From Eriocheir sinensis (lineage: Eukaryota > Arthropoda > Malacostraca > Decapoda > Varunidae), in NCBI RefSeq assembly GCF_024679095.1, contig NC_066517.1, positions 3,128,105 through 3,192,104 on the forward strand: a stretch of 64,000 nucleotides of DNA. The letters run 5' to 3'. The notes under the pieces were generated by a model. That model was not told the origin of the DNA and searched no databases. It was given only the letters and a program-made list of their open reading frames with translations. Both the position numbers and the translations under genes were made by a program. Shown here in pieces: positions 32,815 to 62,214 of the stretch. The stretch's first letter is position 1. Each line of letters starts with the position of its first letter.

Positions 32815-33596
32815 GATAAAAATACTAATTATAAATTTTATTATTGCAAAAAAATAAGCATTATGAAATTTAGTTCCCCAGGTGTGTTCATCCTCCCCTG
32901 GGTGTGAAGCTGTGCTCATGACGGATGTCTGCATTTTGGTGTATTTTGTATCTGTGATTCTTTACAAAGCTCTGCCTTGCTTTTGTTTTTATTTTCCTGG
33001 CGTCCTTCAGCTTTGGGCCTGGGAAAGGTGACTCTTGGGTGGGCGAGTCACTGAAACTGATTCATAACCCACAAGGGGCTTTGTCCCCACAGGCTCACCT
33101 CAGCCAGGCTGGTGAGGAAGGTGAGCATCATTTCCTCCAGTCACAGTCTCCCAGCGGTGGTTTCTGTGCCGGCGTGCAATGTTTCAGCGATGCAGCGATG
33201 GTGGGAGTGGGTGGCAGCAGGCCCACGACGATGTTGGAGGAAACGGTGAATAGTGTGTGTGTCGCCGGCGTCAAGTACCATCTTCTGAGGGAGCAGCTGT
33301 TGTAAGTCACTTTTTGAAGTGTGTGCTGCTGCCTCATGGTTGGTTCTCTCGATCCATGCAGTTGTTGTGTTGGTGCGGCTGTGTGTTCTCTTGATAAGCA
33401 CCGCGAGGGTTAACAAGGAGTAAGTAATTTTTCCCTACGTGCGTACTAATTGGAGAGGCGCGCGCAAATTGGCGAACATGGACTATTCATCGCGAGGTGT
33501 GTGTGTGTGTGTGTGTGTGTTATCAGGCGAGAGTATTGAGTGTGTCGGTGTGTTTGTCTGGTTGTCCGGCAACACACGAGGTGCCAAAGAGGACTT

Positions 33597-33630
<34 letters not shown>

Positions 33631-34790
33631 ACGATTCGTATCTTCATAGGACTGTCTGTCTACGTAAGTATGTATATATGTATGTATGTATGTATGTATG
33701 CATGTATATATACCGCATTTTCTCATCTTGTTATTCCTTAAAACTTGTGTACGTGTTTTTTTTATATTTTTTTGCATACTCATTTCGTTAGGCAAAGCAA
33801 TCCATTTATCAATATGTGTGTGTGTGTGTGTGTGTGTGTTCCTTTTCCCCTCCCTCTTCCCCCACCATCCCCTCCCTCACCTCCCATTCCTACCAACTAT
33901 CATATTCCCACCTTCCTTTACCCCCAGTTCCACCCACCCACCCACTTGCATCCCCTCCCCTTAGTGATCCGACCCTTCCTCTTGTTCAGTATTTGTGTCA
34001 TTCATTGTAAAAGAGTAACGAGGGAGGAGGTTGTTTTGACATATCCCCGACTCTCTTGTTTCCTTCCCTCGCCCCTCCCCCTCCCTCTCCTTCCCCTGCC
34101 CTCTTATCTTCTCACCCTCTTCTCCTTTCTCTTCTACTTCCCTGGCCTCCCCATTCTCCTTCCCTCTCTCCTTGCCCCTCTCTCCTCCTTCCATCTTCAT
34201 CTCCTCACCTCCTCCTCCTCCCTCCTTCCCCTGCCATCCTCATATCTCCCCCCTCTCCTTACCCCCTTCTCCTCCCTCCTCCGCCTCTTCATCTCCCCAC
34301 CCCTCACCGTCCCCTTCCTCCTCTTCCTCCCCTCTCCAGTATATCAAGCACCTCCCCCTCCCTACTTCCCTATCTTTCTCTTCCTTTTCTTTCCTTCCTT
34401 CCCCCAATAGTATTCTCCCCCCCTTCCTTCCTTCCCTCGATCCCCTCCTCTCCTTCTCCCCCCCCCCCCTTCTTTCCTTCTCCCTCGCCTCCCTTTCCTT
34501 CCCCCTATCCCCTCTCTCTTTCCCCCATTAATGTTCTCACCCTCCTCTTTCATTCCTCCCACCCCCTTCTCCTTCTCCCATCTCCTCTCCCCTCCTCCCC
34601 AATACATATAGCACCCATTCAGTCACTCTCTACCCCCTTCCCCTTTCTCCTTCCTACGCCTCCTTATTCCTCCAATAATATATCAGCCTCCCCTCCTCCC
34701 TCTTCCCCCCACTCCCCCCTCAGCGTGACAGGTGGGTCTTGTGTGAAGCTCCAGTGTGTGTTAGTGTGTTGCTGGTGGCGGTGAGTGTGT
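32815..34790. other. Intergenic DNA with (GT)n runs and a long pyrimidine-rich tract
   Basis: (GT)n runs lie at about 33498-33520, 33600-33627 and 33814-33838, and TATG repeats at about 33670-33712. From 33840 to 34720 the + strand is almost entirely C and T. Long open frames rich in Pro/Ser/Leu across it reflect the absence of stop trinucleotides in CT-only sequence. No gene was recognised. Confidence 0.7.
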
Positions 34791-34987
34791 GTGTGGAGGT
34801 AGTGGTATAGGTAATGAAGGCAGCCTATTCGTTTTCTCTTTGATAGGCTGGCAGGAGAAACGGTTGATGGTATTGTGTGGGGAGTAATGTTTTTTTTCGT
34901 GTGCGAGGCTTTACGTGTGTGTGTCAGGCTTGGCTCCAAGTACTTGTACTCGTGCTTAAGTACACACTATCATGTAGCCTGCTTGTA

Positions 34988-35290
34988 CACATGTACTCTG
35001 GGCCAAAAGATATTTAGTACTTGTACTTACACATGTACTCTGGGCCAAAAGATACTTAGTACTTGTACTTACACATGTACTCTGGGCCAAAAGATACTTA
35101 GTACTTGTACTTACACATGTACTCTGGGCCAAAAGATACTTAGTACTTGTACACATGTACTCTGGGCCAAAAGATACTTAGTACTTGTACTTACACATGT
35201 ACTCTGGGCCAAAAGATACTTAGTACTTGTACTTACACATGTACTCTGGGCCAAAAGATACTTAGTACTTGTACTTACACATGTACTCGG
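34988..35290. repeat. 42-bp tandem repeat, about 7 copies
   Basis: The unit is ACATGTACTCTGGGCCAAAA followed by GATACTTAGTACTTGTACTTAC. One unit (about 35115-35152) is 4 bp short. The repeated peptide (TCTLGQKILSTCTY) it would encode is a by-product of the 42-bp period. Confidence 0.93.
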
Positions 35291-35355
35291 ACTCCGAGAA
35301 TTCGACTGTTTTACGAGTACGTTCGAGTACTACATCCGAGAACAACAACAACAAC

Positions 35356-35775
35356 AAAAACAAGTGTTAATAGCACAAAAACTGCTAGATCGGCGTCGCA
35401 TGACCCTCCAACACCCCCCCAACAATTCATATTATGCAGCTAGGGGTCTAAAATGAAAAATGCTGAAAAGTAAAGATGGCGTCTCTATAAACACTCGCCT
35501 GCGCCACAACGGGCTGGGGCCGACCATCAGGCCCTACTATGAAGGTCTACCGGCGCCACAGACCAAGACGTAAAAAAACTACAAAAAAACCCCCAGCTGA
35601 CTTTGTTTATAATGCCATGTTGTAGGGTTCATCAGGTCTAACAAATGTTGTTATACAATGTCTTGTCTACAATGCATGGGTAAGCCAGGAAAACAACGTG
35701 AGAACAATAACAACAACAACACTAAGAAGATGGACAATCTTTTTATCGGCGTCTGCGACACCGATAAAATTGCAA
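35356..35775 (+). repeat. About 400-bp dispersed repeat, copy 2
   Basis: It matches copy 1 (32153-32550) from AAAAACAAGTGTTAATAGCAC to TCGGCGTCTGCGACACCGAT. The poly-A is shorter and the SINE insertion is absent, so this copy shows the uninterrupted 3' end. Confidence 0.8.
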
Positions 35776-36539
35776 ATGTTTGGCTGGTGTGGTGTTTGAC
35801 GACCTGCATGGGTGGAGGTGAGGCCAGGGTAAGGGACTAACAAAGGTGTGTCCTAAGCGTGGGCCTCGGGGAGGCCAGGTGGCCTGGGCCCTGGGGTGAG
35901 TGACTGACACACCTGGCACATGTGAGTTGACAGGTTAAATAGGTAAACAGTACTTGTACTTGGATTCGAGTACAATACAAGAGTACTCTTACTTGTTCGT
36001 GAGCTCAGCCATGAAACAAAGTAACTACTTGTACTTGGATTCGTGATATCGTAATATAATAGCGCCTGGACTCGAGTACAAAATTGTTCTTGAACATTCT
36101 TGAAACGTGTGTGTTGGTGAGGTGATGGTGATGATGGTGTCATTGGAGTTAATTCTATAGGTAAAGAAGGTATTTTTTTTCTTTAGTGGGTTGGTAAAGG
36201 AACGAGCTGAGTGTATAGAATGTAAAACATAAATATTGAGTTCTTGTTATTTTTTTTATCTACGAAGTTAGTTATCAATGTATGAGCCAGGTGGCTCGTC
36301 GGGTGTTAATTGGTTCGTGCGTCACCCACACCAAGGTCTCGTAATCTAGCCGTGATCAAGACCTTGCGCCATACATACGTGATCGAGGCGAAGAGTGCGT
36401 CATCTGTGGCCTGGAGACCGTCGCCAAGGGGCAAATTAAGGTGTCAAGGAGAACAGTAGCAGCCTGCAGCACATGGATTTGCTACCTTGTGATACTGTCC
36501 TTACCTTGAACGCCTATCATCGATAGCACATGTTTTTAG

Positions 36540-36770
36540 AGACGGGAAAGGAGGCGGCTCAAGGGCAAACAAATAAACAAAAAAAGAAACAAAAAAGCTC
36601 CCTGACGCTGCTCCTGGAAAAGTGTGTAGTAGTAAAAATGATGATGATGATGATGAGGAAGTTAGTCTACTCTATTCACGCTAACATACTATACAAGCCC
36701 ATCCCTCCCCCTCTCCCTCCATCAAAGCAGAGGCCAGAATCATTTGGAGAGGTGTCTTGATACTCTCCAT
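36540..36770. repeat. GGCTCAAGGGCAAA-type dispersed repeat
   Basis: AAAGGAGGCGGCTCAAGGGC followed by A-rich sequence, CTGCTCCTGGAAAAG and GAGAGGTGTCTTGATACTCTCC belongs to the family at 19600-20060. The segment 36658-36715 (GAAGTTAGTCTACTCTATTC...) recurs at 37594-37665. Confidence 0.75.
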
Positions 36771-36795
36771 GTGTGACAGTTCTTATGTTCTGTCT

Positions 36796-37215
36796 ATAGC
36801 GCTGGCAGGCTCCCTTAAGAGGTCTCGTGAACGACCCAGCCCGTTTATGGCGCAGGTGAATTTAATCTATACTAGTGTTGTGACTTGTGACTTGCTTGAG
36901 CCATGGTGCCCCCCAGTGCTCCTCTTTGACCGAAACCGTTGAATTGATTAAAGACTGGCCTGCATGTGCGAGTCTAATTTATTGTGTCTGCTGCTCCAAC
37001 AAAAGAAAACAAAACAATAGGCCAAAGGAGAGGTCAATTTCAGGAGAAGTGTGCCGTGATATATGACTGCTTGGCTCGTGCTGCCCCCGATGCTCCTGTA
37101 GACCGAAGCCGTTGAAATTAGTGTTGACTGAAGACAGGATAGCATGTACGAATTTCATTTATAGTGTCTGCCCCTCGCTGATCTTCTAGACCGAATCCGT
37201 TGAACTTAAGGTTGA
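36796..37215 (-). mobile_element. Truncated copies of the SINE family seen at 60966-61270
   Basis: AGCGCTGGCAGGCTCCCTTAAGAGG, then CCCCAGTGCTCCTCTTTGACCGAAACCGTTGAA at 36796-36965, is similar to the body of the SINE at 60966-61270. Two further partial copies follow at about 37046-37150 and 37165-37215 (GACCGAAGCCGTTGAA, GACCGAATCCGTTGAA). The tRNA-like head is missing in all three. Confidence 0.65.
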
Positions 37216-37500
37216 CAATGTTTGGGAGCGCATGTGGGTGTGGGTCGGGGTGTCGGCAACGGAAGGGGAAAGTGAGGGAGTAGGTACACTCATTAACCTT
37301 TCATGAGAGGGGCCTTTGCGTGTGCTGTCTTGAAGGGGGGTGATGGGCGAGGGGGGAGGGGTCAAGGCACCGCAGAGAGCAGCCACGCGGTACAGCCTGT
37401 CTCGGGGGTTTGTCAAGGCTTTATTAGTCTCACTCTTGTGTCCGTAGAATCTGGGTCTAGGCTCCGTGGAGTGAAGGTAAAAAGTTGGTTGGGAGCTCTG

Positions 37501-37537
37501 TAGTAGTAATAGTAGTAGTAGTAGTTGTAGTAGTAGC

Positions 37538-37573
<36 letters not shown>

Positions 37574-37585
37574 TGTAGTAGGAGG
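37501..37585. repeat. (AGT)n microsatellite
   Basis: TAGTAG repeats with few interruptions, ending in AGGAGG repeats. Confidence 0.95.
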
Positions 37586-38319
37586 AGGAGGAGGAAGTTA
37601 GTCTATTCTATTCACGTTTACATACTATACAAGCCCATCCCTCCCCCTCTCCCTCCCTCAACCCTTATCAATAACCACTCAAAACCCATGCTGCCCTTTG
37701 CTGTAGTAAAGTGGAGGGGATGCACTATAGCTACGCGTGGCCTCGGTGCTCATATCCGTCGCACTAACCTTCTTAGAGATGCTGGCAAACGCTAAATCAT
37801 ATATGTAGTGAATGAGTGGCTTTACAGCACTTCCCATAATTATTAACCTGAACACAACATCGTAACAGAAATGGGAACAACTTTTGGGGGGTTACAGTAA
37901 AGGAAGCAACTCAAGGGCAAAAATAAATGGGGAATAAAAAGTCCGCTAATCATTACTCCTATCGAGATCGCTCCTATAACAAAATATAGATGAGCGGCAA
38001 CTGATAAAATACTTCATTATATATTACAGGACGACAGCTCAGGAAACCCACCATAACCTTTAGCAGTACTTCTACATAACGTAGAAAACTATCGTAACAG
38101 AAATGGAAACAAGTGACAAATAGCTGATAAACTACTTCAATATATCTACAGGACGACACCGCAGAGGACTCATAACCTCCCTGGACACGGCAACCTAACA
38201 CCCAAGACCTCAACGCCGACTCAGGGCAGAAGAGGAGGTGACATCGTGGTGGCGTCCCAGGGTGATGCAGGCTGCTGAGCGCCCTACGGAGGAGCCTGCG
38301 CGGGGAGAGTGCCACAGCT

Positions 38320-56421
<18,102 letters not shown>

Positions 56422-56700
56422 CGGGGAGGCGGCGCGTGGTGCTGTGTTGTGTCGGGAGGCAGAACAGTCATCGCTCAGTCACTTGTTGTTTTGCCAGTCA
56501 TCGGAAACCTGTGACTGTCTATGGAACTTGTTATTATCATTTTTGTTATTATTATTTTTATTGTATTATTTATTTCTTTATCTTGTTAGCTTTTCAACGT
56601 CGCCGCGAATCCTTGAACTTACGTGAAAGTGTTATTATCTTTATCTTCTCTTACTTAGGTATGTTTTTTATTTCAATGTGCAAAGTAAGTCGTGAATATT

Positions 56701-56725
56701 AATAAAAAATATAACCTTCAATAAA
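56701..56725 (+). promoter_or_regulatory. Polyadenylation signals of the importin-alpha gene
   Basis: AATAAA occurs at 56701-56706 and again at 56720-56725, about 280-300 bases after the stop codon, which is a plausible 3'UTR length. Confidence 0.65.
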
Positions 56726-56739
56726 TCATCTTCCTCTTC

Positions 56740-57000
56740 CTTCATTTCCTTCCTTCCTTCCTTCCTTCCTTCCTTCCTTCCTTTCTTTCTTTCTTTCTTT
56801 CTTCTTTCCTTCCTTCTTCATTTATTTCTTCTTTCCTTCCTTATGTCTTCCTTTTTTCCTTCCTTCCTCTCCTTTCCTTCCTTCCTTCCTCTCTTCTTTC
56901 CTCTCTTCTTTCCTCCCTTTCTTCCTTCCTTCCTTCCTTTCTTCCTTCCTCCCTTCCTTTCTTTCTTCATTTCCTTTCTTGTTTCTTTCCTTATGTCTTC
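56740..57000. repeat. (TTCC)n/(TTTC)n pyrimidine repeat
   Basis: TTCC and TTTC tetranucleotide runs with interruptions, ending near CCTTATGTCTTCC (present at 56840 and 56990). Confidence 0.93.
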
Positions 57001-57369
57001 CTTTTGTGGGAGCAGCGTTTTGTCTTTTTTTTTTTTTTCGTTTCTGTTCCTCCGCCTTGAAATAATAAACGGTGTAGTTCAGATAGCTTGGAAAGAAAAA
57101 GACTGTGATGATTAACTTGTGATGCGATACGGGTTGGTGGTGATGTTTGGGTGGTGATGACCGTGTGCGATGATTTTGGTGGTGGCGATGGTCACGACTC
57201 GTTACAATACTATACTTCTTATCTTAGTTTTAGGGATGATAATGTTGGTGATGGTGGTAGTGGTAGTGATGATGGTGATGGTACGTTATTATATTCCTCA
57301 TTAATATATCTGTAGGTGGTGTTATGAGTGTTGTTCTTGTTGCTGGTGGTGGTGGTGGTGGTTTGGGCC

Positions 57370-58043
57370 AAGACCAAGGTACAGGTGTTTGGAGGCTTGC
57401 TGGATGAAACAGTACAGTCTGTTCATGCGTGTGGCGAGGACGTTGAGATCTCAGAAAATTTCACACACTTTGGTAGCGTAGTTCATAACAACGGTGAGTC
57501 TCGCCAGGAAGTCTTACGGAGGATTGGCCTGGCCCACGGTGTTATGGACTCGCTCAGCACGAGTATATGGCGTTGTCGATACCTGTGTATAGACGGACAA
57601 AGATCCGGATCTTCAAGTCCCTTGTGCTCCCTGCCTTACTCTATGGCTGTGAGACATGGACAATGAATAGGGACCTGGAGAGGCGGACTGATGCCTTTGG
57701 TAATGTGTCTACGCAGAATCATGGGATATCGCTCAAATGACTGTATGTCAAACCGGCAACTACTCCGTGAGACTGATTCGACATATATTACCTGCATAGT
57801 CCGTCAACGCCAACTCCGGCTATACCGGCACGTGGCACGCTACCCTGAAGCTGGTCCTGCTCACCGGGTTGTCTCTGTAAGAGAGAATCCTTGAGGATTG
57901 AACAAGTCGATAGATCCTGCCAGGAGGTGTACATACTCAGGATGAGAAGTTTGCCTGCATGAAGATTTGCTCGGAGGGACCCACGGGCTTGGTGTCGTAG
58001 GGTGGGCGAGGTGATGCGCCCCCCGGCGTATACCCTCATCGAT
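57370..58043 (+). mobile_element. 5'-truncated, decayed RTE/BovB-like LINE
   Basis: A sense reading includes FTHFGSVVHNNGESRQEVLR, RIGLAHGVMDSLSTSIWRCR, then in a shifted frame FKSLVLPALLYGCETWTMN, and finally CIVRQRQLRLYRHVARYPEA. These are C-terminal motifs of RTE/BovB-type reverse-transcriptase proteins. At least two frame shifts and a premature stop near 57894 make it inactive. The 3' end (to CCCCCCGGCGTATACCC) matches the fragments at 6132 and 31590. Confidence 0.85.
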
Positions 58044-58239
58044 TAATATACATATATCAGTATATAGGTGATGTCACTGGTGTTGTGAGTGGTGATGGTG
58101 GTGGTGTTGTGAGTGGCGGTGGTGGCGGTGGTGGTGGTGGCGGCGGCAGTGGTTCCATTAATACATTTCCCGTTGGTTTGTCTGTTCATGTATCAACGTT
58201 TGCTACTTTTTTTTGTTACCATTCAATAGCTTTTTGTTG
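58044..58239. other. (GGT)n-rich stretch
   Basis: GGTGGTGGT-type repeats lie at 58080-58150, followed by short T-rich sequence; nothing else was seen. Confidence 0.6.
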
Positions 58240-59890
58240 TTTATCCCTCGCCTTCCCTCCCCTCCCCTCCCCTCCCCTCCCCCCTGTTAGTCCATCCCGC
58301 ACTCCCGTCCACCCCATTTAGCCATAACTCATCCTGCCTGTTATTATTCAGCCCTCCCCTTCCCTCCCCTTCCCTCCCCTTCCCTTTCCCCAACTTCCCC
58401 CTCTCCACCTTCCTTTCCCTTTCCCTCCTTTTCCCTCCCTTTCTTTTTCCCTCCTTTTCTCCTTTTCCCTTCCCCTTCTCTCCTCTGCACACTTTTCCTC
58501 CTCCCTCCTCCCCATCTTCCCCTTCCCCTCCCCACCTTTCCTCTTCCCTCCTCCCCATCTTCCCCTTCCCCTTCCCACCTTTCCTCTTCCCTCCTCCCCA
58601 TCTTCCCCTTCCCCTTCCCACCTTTCCTCTTCCCTCCTTCCCATCTTCCCCTTCCCCTCCCCACCTTTCATCTTCCCTCCTCCCCATCTCCCCCTTCCCC
58701 TCCCCACCTTTCCCCTCGGCGTCAGAATTCGTTCCCATCACCTCTCCTCATCTCTCTTCCCCTACATTCCCCTCCCCTTCATTCTCCTCCCCTCCCCACC
58801 TTACCTTCTTCCCCTTCCGTTCTTCTTCCTCCCCAACTCCCCTCCGCCATTACAGTTCGTTCCCATCACCTCTCTCCTCATTTCTGTTCCCCTTCCCTTC
58901 CCTCCCCTTTCCTTCCCCTTCTTCCCTTCCCTCCCTTCCCCTTTCCCTTCCCCAACTTCCCCCTTCTGTCCTTTCCCTCTTCTTCACTCCCCTTTTCCTC
59001 CCCTCCCCCCCTCGCCTCCCCTTCCCTTCCCCAACTTCCTCCCCCTCGCCACCATTCGGTCCCATGACCTCTCTCCCCAACTCTATTCCCCTACACTTCT
59101 CTTTCCTCCATTCTCCTCCCCTTCCTTCCTTCCTTCCCTTTCCTCTCGTCCCCATCACCTTCCCATTTCTATTTCCGAACGCCCTTTCCTCGTTTCCCTC
59201 CCCTTCACTTCCCTTTCTCTTCTCCCCGTAACCCCACCCATTACTCTCTCCTCCCCCTCCCCACCACCGCTTCCCATGCCCATACCTTCTCCTCCCCTTC
59301 CCAACCCCCCTCCCTTACCCATCTCTTTACTCCCCTATTCCTCTTCCGCATCACCCCCATCCCTCCTTCCTCCCCACTCATCTCTTTCCTCCCCTTTCCT
59401 CCCCACCATTCTCCCCCTTCCCATGCATCATTCTCCCCTTCCTAGCGCTCCCCCTCCCTTGTCTTCCCCAACAACACCCCTCTCTCTCCCCCTTACATCT
59501 CTTCTTCCCTCTTCCCCTCCCCTCCCCACAACCACCAGCCTCCTCTCCCCTGTCATCCCCAACTCCACCTCTCTCATGTCTCTATCCTCTTCCCTCCCCA
59601 ACTCTACCCCTTCCCTGTCTCTTCCCTTCCCCAGCATCTCCCCTTCCTCCTCTCTGTATTCTCTTCCCCCTCTCTCCCCTACCCTGCCGCTTCCCCAACG
59701 CCACCTCTCTTTCTCTCTCCTCTCTTTATCCCTTTCCCCCTCCTCCCCACCCCTCCCCCTCCTTTCCCTCTCACTCCCCAAACAACATCCCTCTCTCTCT
59801 CTCTCTCTCTCCTCTCTGTGTCTCTTTCCCCCTCCTCCCCATCCCTCCCCCACCAGCCTCCCCTCCCCCCCTCCCTCCCCTCGCTGCCGC
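58240..59890. repeat. 1.6-kb homopyrimidine tract with tandem CCCCTTCCC units
   Basis: The + strand is almost only C and T. About 50-bp units (CCACCTTTCCTCTTCCCTCC, TCCCCATCTTCCCCTTCCCC) repeat at 58500-58720, and a longer period with CGTTCCCATCACCTCTC recurs at 58731, 58857 and 59056. Glu/Gly/Arg-rich frames on the other strand are artefacts. Confidence 0.92.
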
Positions 59891-60240
59891 TGAAAATAAA
59901 CAAAACGCGATGAATACTAAAAAGATTTGACGTTTTTAAAGCACCGGAGATCCATAATCAAAGTTTTGAAATTGGTGGCATTACGAGCGGGGTCGGGGCG
60001 CGCGGGGCCGCATTAAAACTGTTGTACATCACTCAGGGAATACGTGTGTTCGCCTTTTTCATAATTTAATTTCGTTTTGATGCGTTATAAATATTGAACA
60101 TTTTGAACAATTCATTGCCATTTCAATACGGCCCCGTAAATGGAAAGGCAGTTTTGACTATTAAGGGCTTGCCGGTACATTTTTCAAAGGGTATACCAGG
60201 AGGGGAGGGGGGGAGGGGGAGGGGGAGGGGGTGGGGGTGT
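59891..60240. other. Complex non-repetitive island between repeats
   Basis: Balanced-composition sequence without a long frame, including GATGAATACTAAAAAGATTT, a CpG-rich stretch (GGGGTCGGGGCGCGCGGGGC) and AATACGGCCCCGTAAATGG. It is sharply bounded by simple repeats. It could be a conserved non-coding element or an unrecognised exon of a neighbouring gene; I cannot decide. Confidence 0.35.
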
Positions 60241-60339
60241 TGTATGCTCCTGCCACTAGTATGTATGTGCGTGTACGTATGTGTGTGTGCATGGCTGTGT
60301 GTTCATGTGTACGTGTGTGTCGGGGTGTGTGCGTGTGCA

Positions 60340-60380
<41 letters not shown>

Positions 60381-60389
60381 CTATACCTC

Positions 60390-60420
<31 letters not shown>
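60340..60420. repeat. (GT)n followed by (AC)n, inverted microsatellite pair
   Basis: A (TG)n run at about 60342-60380 and an (AC)n run at about 60392-60420 are separated by CCTATACCTCG, forming a potential hairpin of nearly 30 bp. Confidence 0.93.
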
Positions 60421-60422
<2 letters not shown>

Positions 60423-60965
60423 CGGAACAACATATCAATCAGGGAGAGATATAAAAACATAAAACAGAAAAACACAGCACGACGTATGGCGCGTGTGTGT
60501 CGGGCGGCGAAAAATGATGACAACAATAAAACACGCGGCGAGCAGCGGATGTATTGCACGTCATCATCAGCGGCCGGCCCTGAGCCGCGAGGACGGGGCG
60601 CCGTAAACAAGGTCACCGCGGCCACGATAATGAGGGGAAGGTCACGGCGGCGGCGGCGGCGGCGGTGTTGATGGCGGTGGTGGTGGTGGTGGCGGCGGCG
60701 GTGTTGATGGTGGTGGTGGTGGTGGTGGTTCACTACTCGCGAGCATCACGTTGACCGTCTGGGACAAAGAAGATCAGAAGGTGGAAGGAAATTATAAGGA
60801 AGGCGGACCGGGAAGGAAGGAGAAGGAGGACGAGAGGCTGATGAGAACAGGTGAAGGAAAAATGAAGAGAATGACAAGAAAATAACGTACGCAAGGGAGG
60901 GGAGGAGCGGAGGCGGCCACGAAATAAACCAAAGACAAGAAGGCGATTTTTTATTTATATGTGTT
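60421..60965. other. GC-rich region with (GGC)n/(GGT)n, no gene seen
   Basis: CpG-rich mixed sequence (CGGCCGGCCCTGAGCCGCGA) is followed by (CGG)n and (GGT)n runs at 60645-60730. No frame with protein character was found. Confidence 0.45.
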
Positions 60966-61270
60966 TTAGGCGCTGCCCACAGCGCCGGAAGGCTCTCTTG
61001 AGGGGCCTCTTCAACTGCTCCATCCCGTTGGTGGCGCAGACGAATTTCATTTATAGTGGCTGCCGTGATATATGACTCTTGCTTGGCCCATGCTGCCCCC
61101 CGGTGGTCCTCCTGACCGAAGTCGCTGAAGTTAGTGTTGGTCGAAGAATTGGGCAGCATGTGGGTAACCTTCCGCCACTCGGCGATGGTTTGAAAAATCA
61201 CCGTGTTTTGGTGGAACTCGAACCTGGTTCACGGGCTCATCACGCCCACACGCTGATCACTCGGCCACCA
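60966..61270 (-). mobile_element. tRNA-derived SINE
   Basis: On the minus strand, TGGTGGCCGAGTGATCAGCG at 61270 downward provides an A box and CCAGGTTCGAGTTCCACC at about 61232-61211 a B box. A body with a CTTCGGTCAGGAGGACCACC-like segment follows, ending near 60966. Truncated relatives are at 36796-37215. There is no long A tail. Confidence 0.82.
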
Positions 61271-61560
61271 GAATGACGAGTGAAGAAAATATTCAAAGAA
61301 GGAGGAGGAAGAGAAGAAAAAAAGATGAAGAAGAGAACAGAAGAATATGAGAACATGTATAAGACAGGTATAGGAGAGAAGGAGAGGGAAAGTGGAGAAG
61401 GGGCAGGAGACAGTAGGAGGGAGAAGGAGGAGAGGAATACAAGGAGAGGCGGACAGACAGACAGACAGACAGACAGGGAGGCGTTGCAGTGAAGGATCGT
61501 CTTGCAGGATAACTTTAGGATCCGCTAAGCCCCCGAAGGACCCTCCAGCCAGGCCTCCTT
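61271..61560. other. Purine-rich sequence with (ACAG)n, no gene
   Basis: GAAGAA/GAGAAG-rich sequence and a GACAGACAGACAG run at 61452-61476. Confidence 0.6.
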
Positions 61561-61564
61561 CAGG

Positions 61565-62200
61565 TGATGGGAGGGCGGCATGGCTTCCCCCTCCCTCCCC
61601 TTCCTCCCCTCCCTCCCGTTCCCCTTCACTCCCTTCCCCTTCCCTTATCATCTGTCTCCCTCCCCTTCTTCTCTCCTTCCCCTTCCCTTACATCATCATC
61701 TTCCTCCCTTCCCTTCCCCTTTCTCCTTTCCCTTCCCTCCCTTTCCCTTGTCATTTGTCCCCCTCCCCTCCCTCTCCCCTTCCCTTTCACTCTTCCCCTC
61801 CCTTCCCCTTTCTCCCTTCCCCTTCCCCCTCTCCTTCCCCTCCCTCCCTTCCACTTCCCTTCACTCCCTTTTCCTCCCCTCCCTCCCTTCCCCTCCCCTC
61901 CCCACCCTCCCTTCACCTCCCCTCCCCTCACTCCTTTCCCCTTCCATTACCATCTCTTTCCTCCCCCTCTGAGCTTTTTCCTTCTTCTATTCTTCTTTCC
62001 TCCTCCTCCTCCTCCTTCTCCTCCATTCACCATTCATCCTTTTATCTCCCAGGAACCTCCACCTACTTACGCCCCCCTCCCCCCTTTCCCCTCCCCTCTT
62101 ATCTCTCCTTCCTCTCCTTCCCCTCTTCCCCCTCCCCCCACCACTCTATTTCCTCTTAGCATTCCTCCCTTCAATCCCTTCTCCTTCCTATCATCATCAT
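61565..62200. repeat. Homopyrimidine tract
   Basis: CCCTTCCC/CTCCC-rich sequence, nearly free of purines, continuous up to a (ATC)n at about 62190-62203, after which purines dominate. Confidence 0.9.
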
Positions 62201-62214
62201 CATCAAGGGGGGCG

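Noticed and set aside
33745..34784. Pro/Ser/Leu-rich frames over 200 residues
   Set aside because: They are caused by the homopyrimidine tract; the same happens at 58240-59890 and 61392-62295.
34988..35290. CRISPR-like array
   Set aside because: Units are directly contiguous 42-mers without unique spacers, in a eukaryotic genome.
34875..35456. 193-residue frame with repeated TCTLGQKILSTCTY
   Set aside because: The 42-bp period is a multiple of three and therefore stays open; a 4-bp shorter unit shifts the frame midway, and no start, domain or splice context supports a protein.
57328..57894. Host gene encoding a reverse-transcriptase-like protein
   Set aside because: The motifs belong to a 5'-truncated RTE/BovB-like LINE with frame shifts, and fragments of its 3' end recur at 6132 and 31590.
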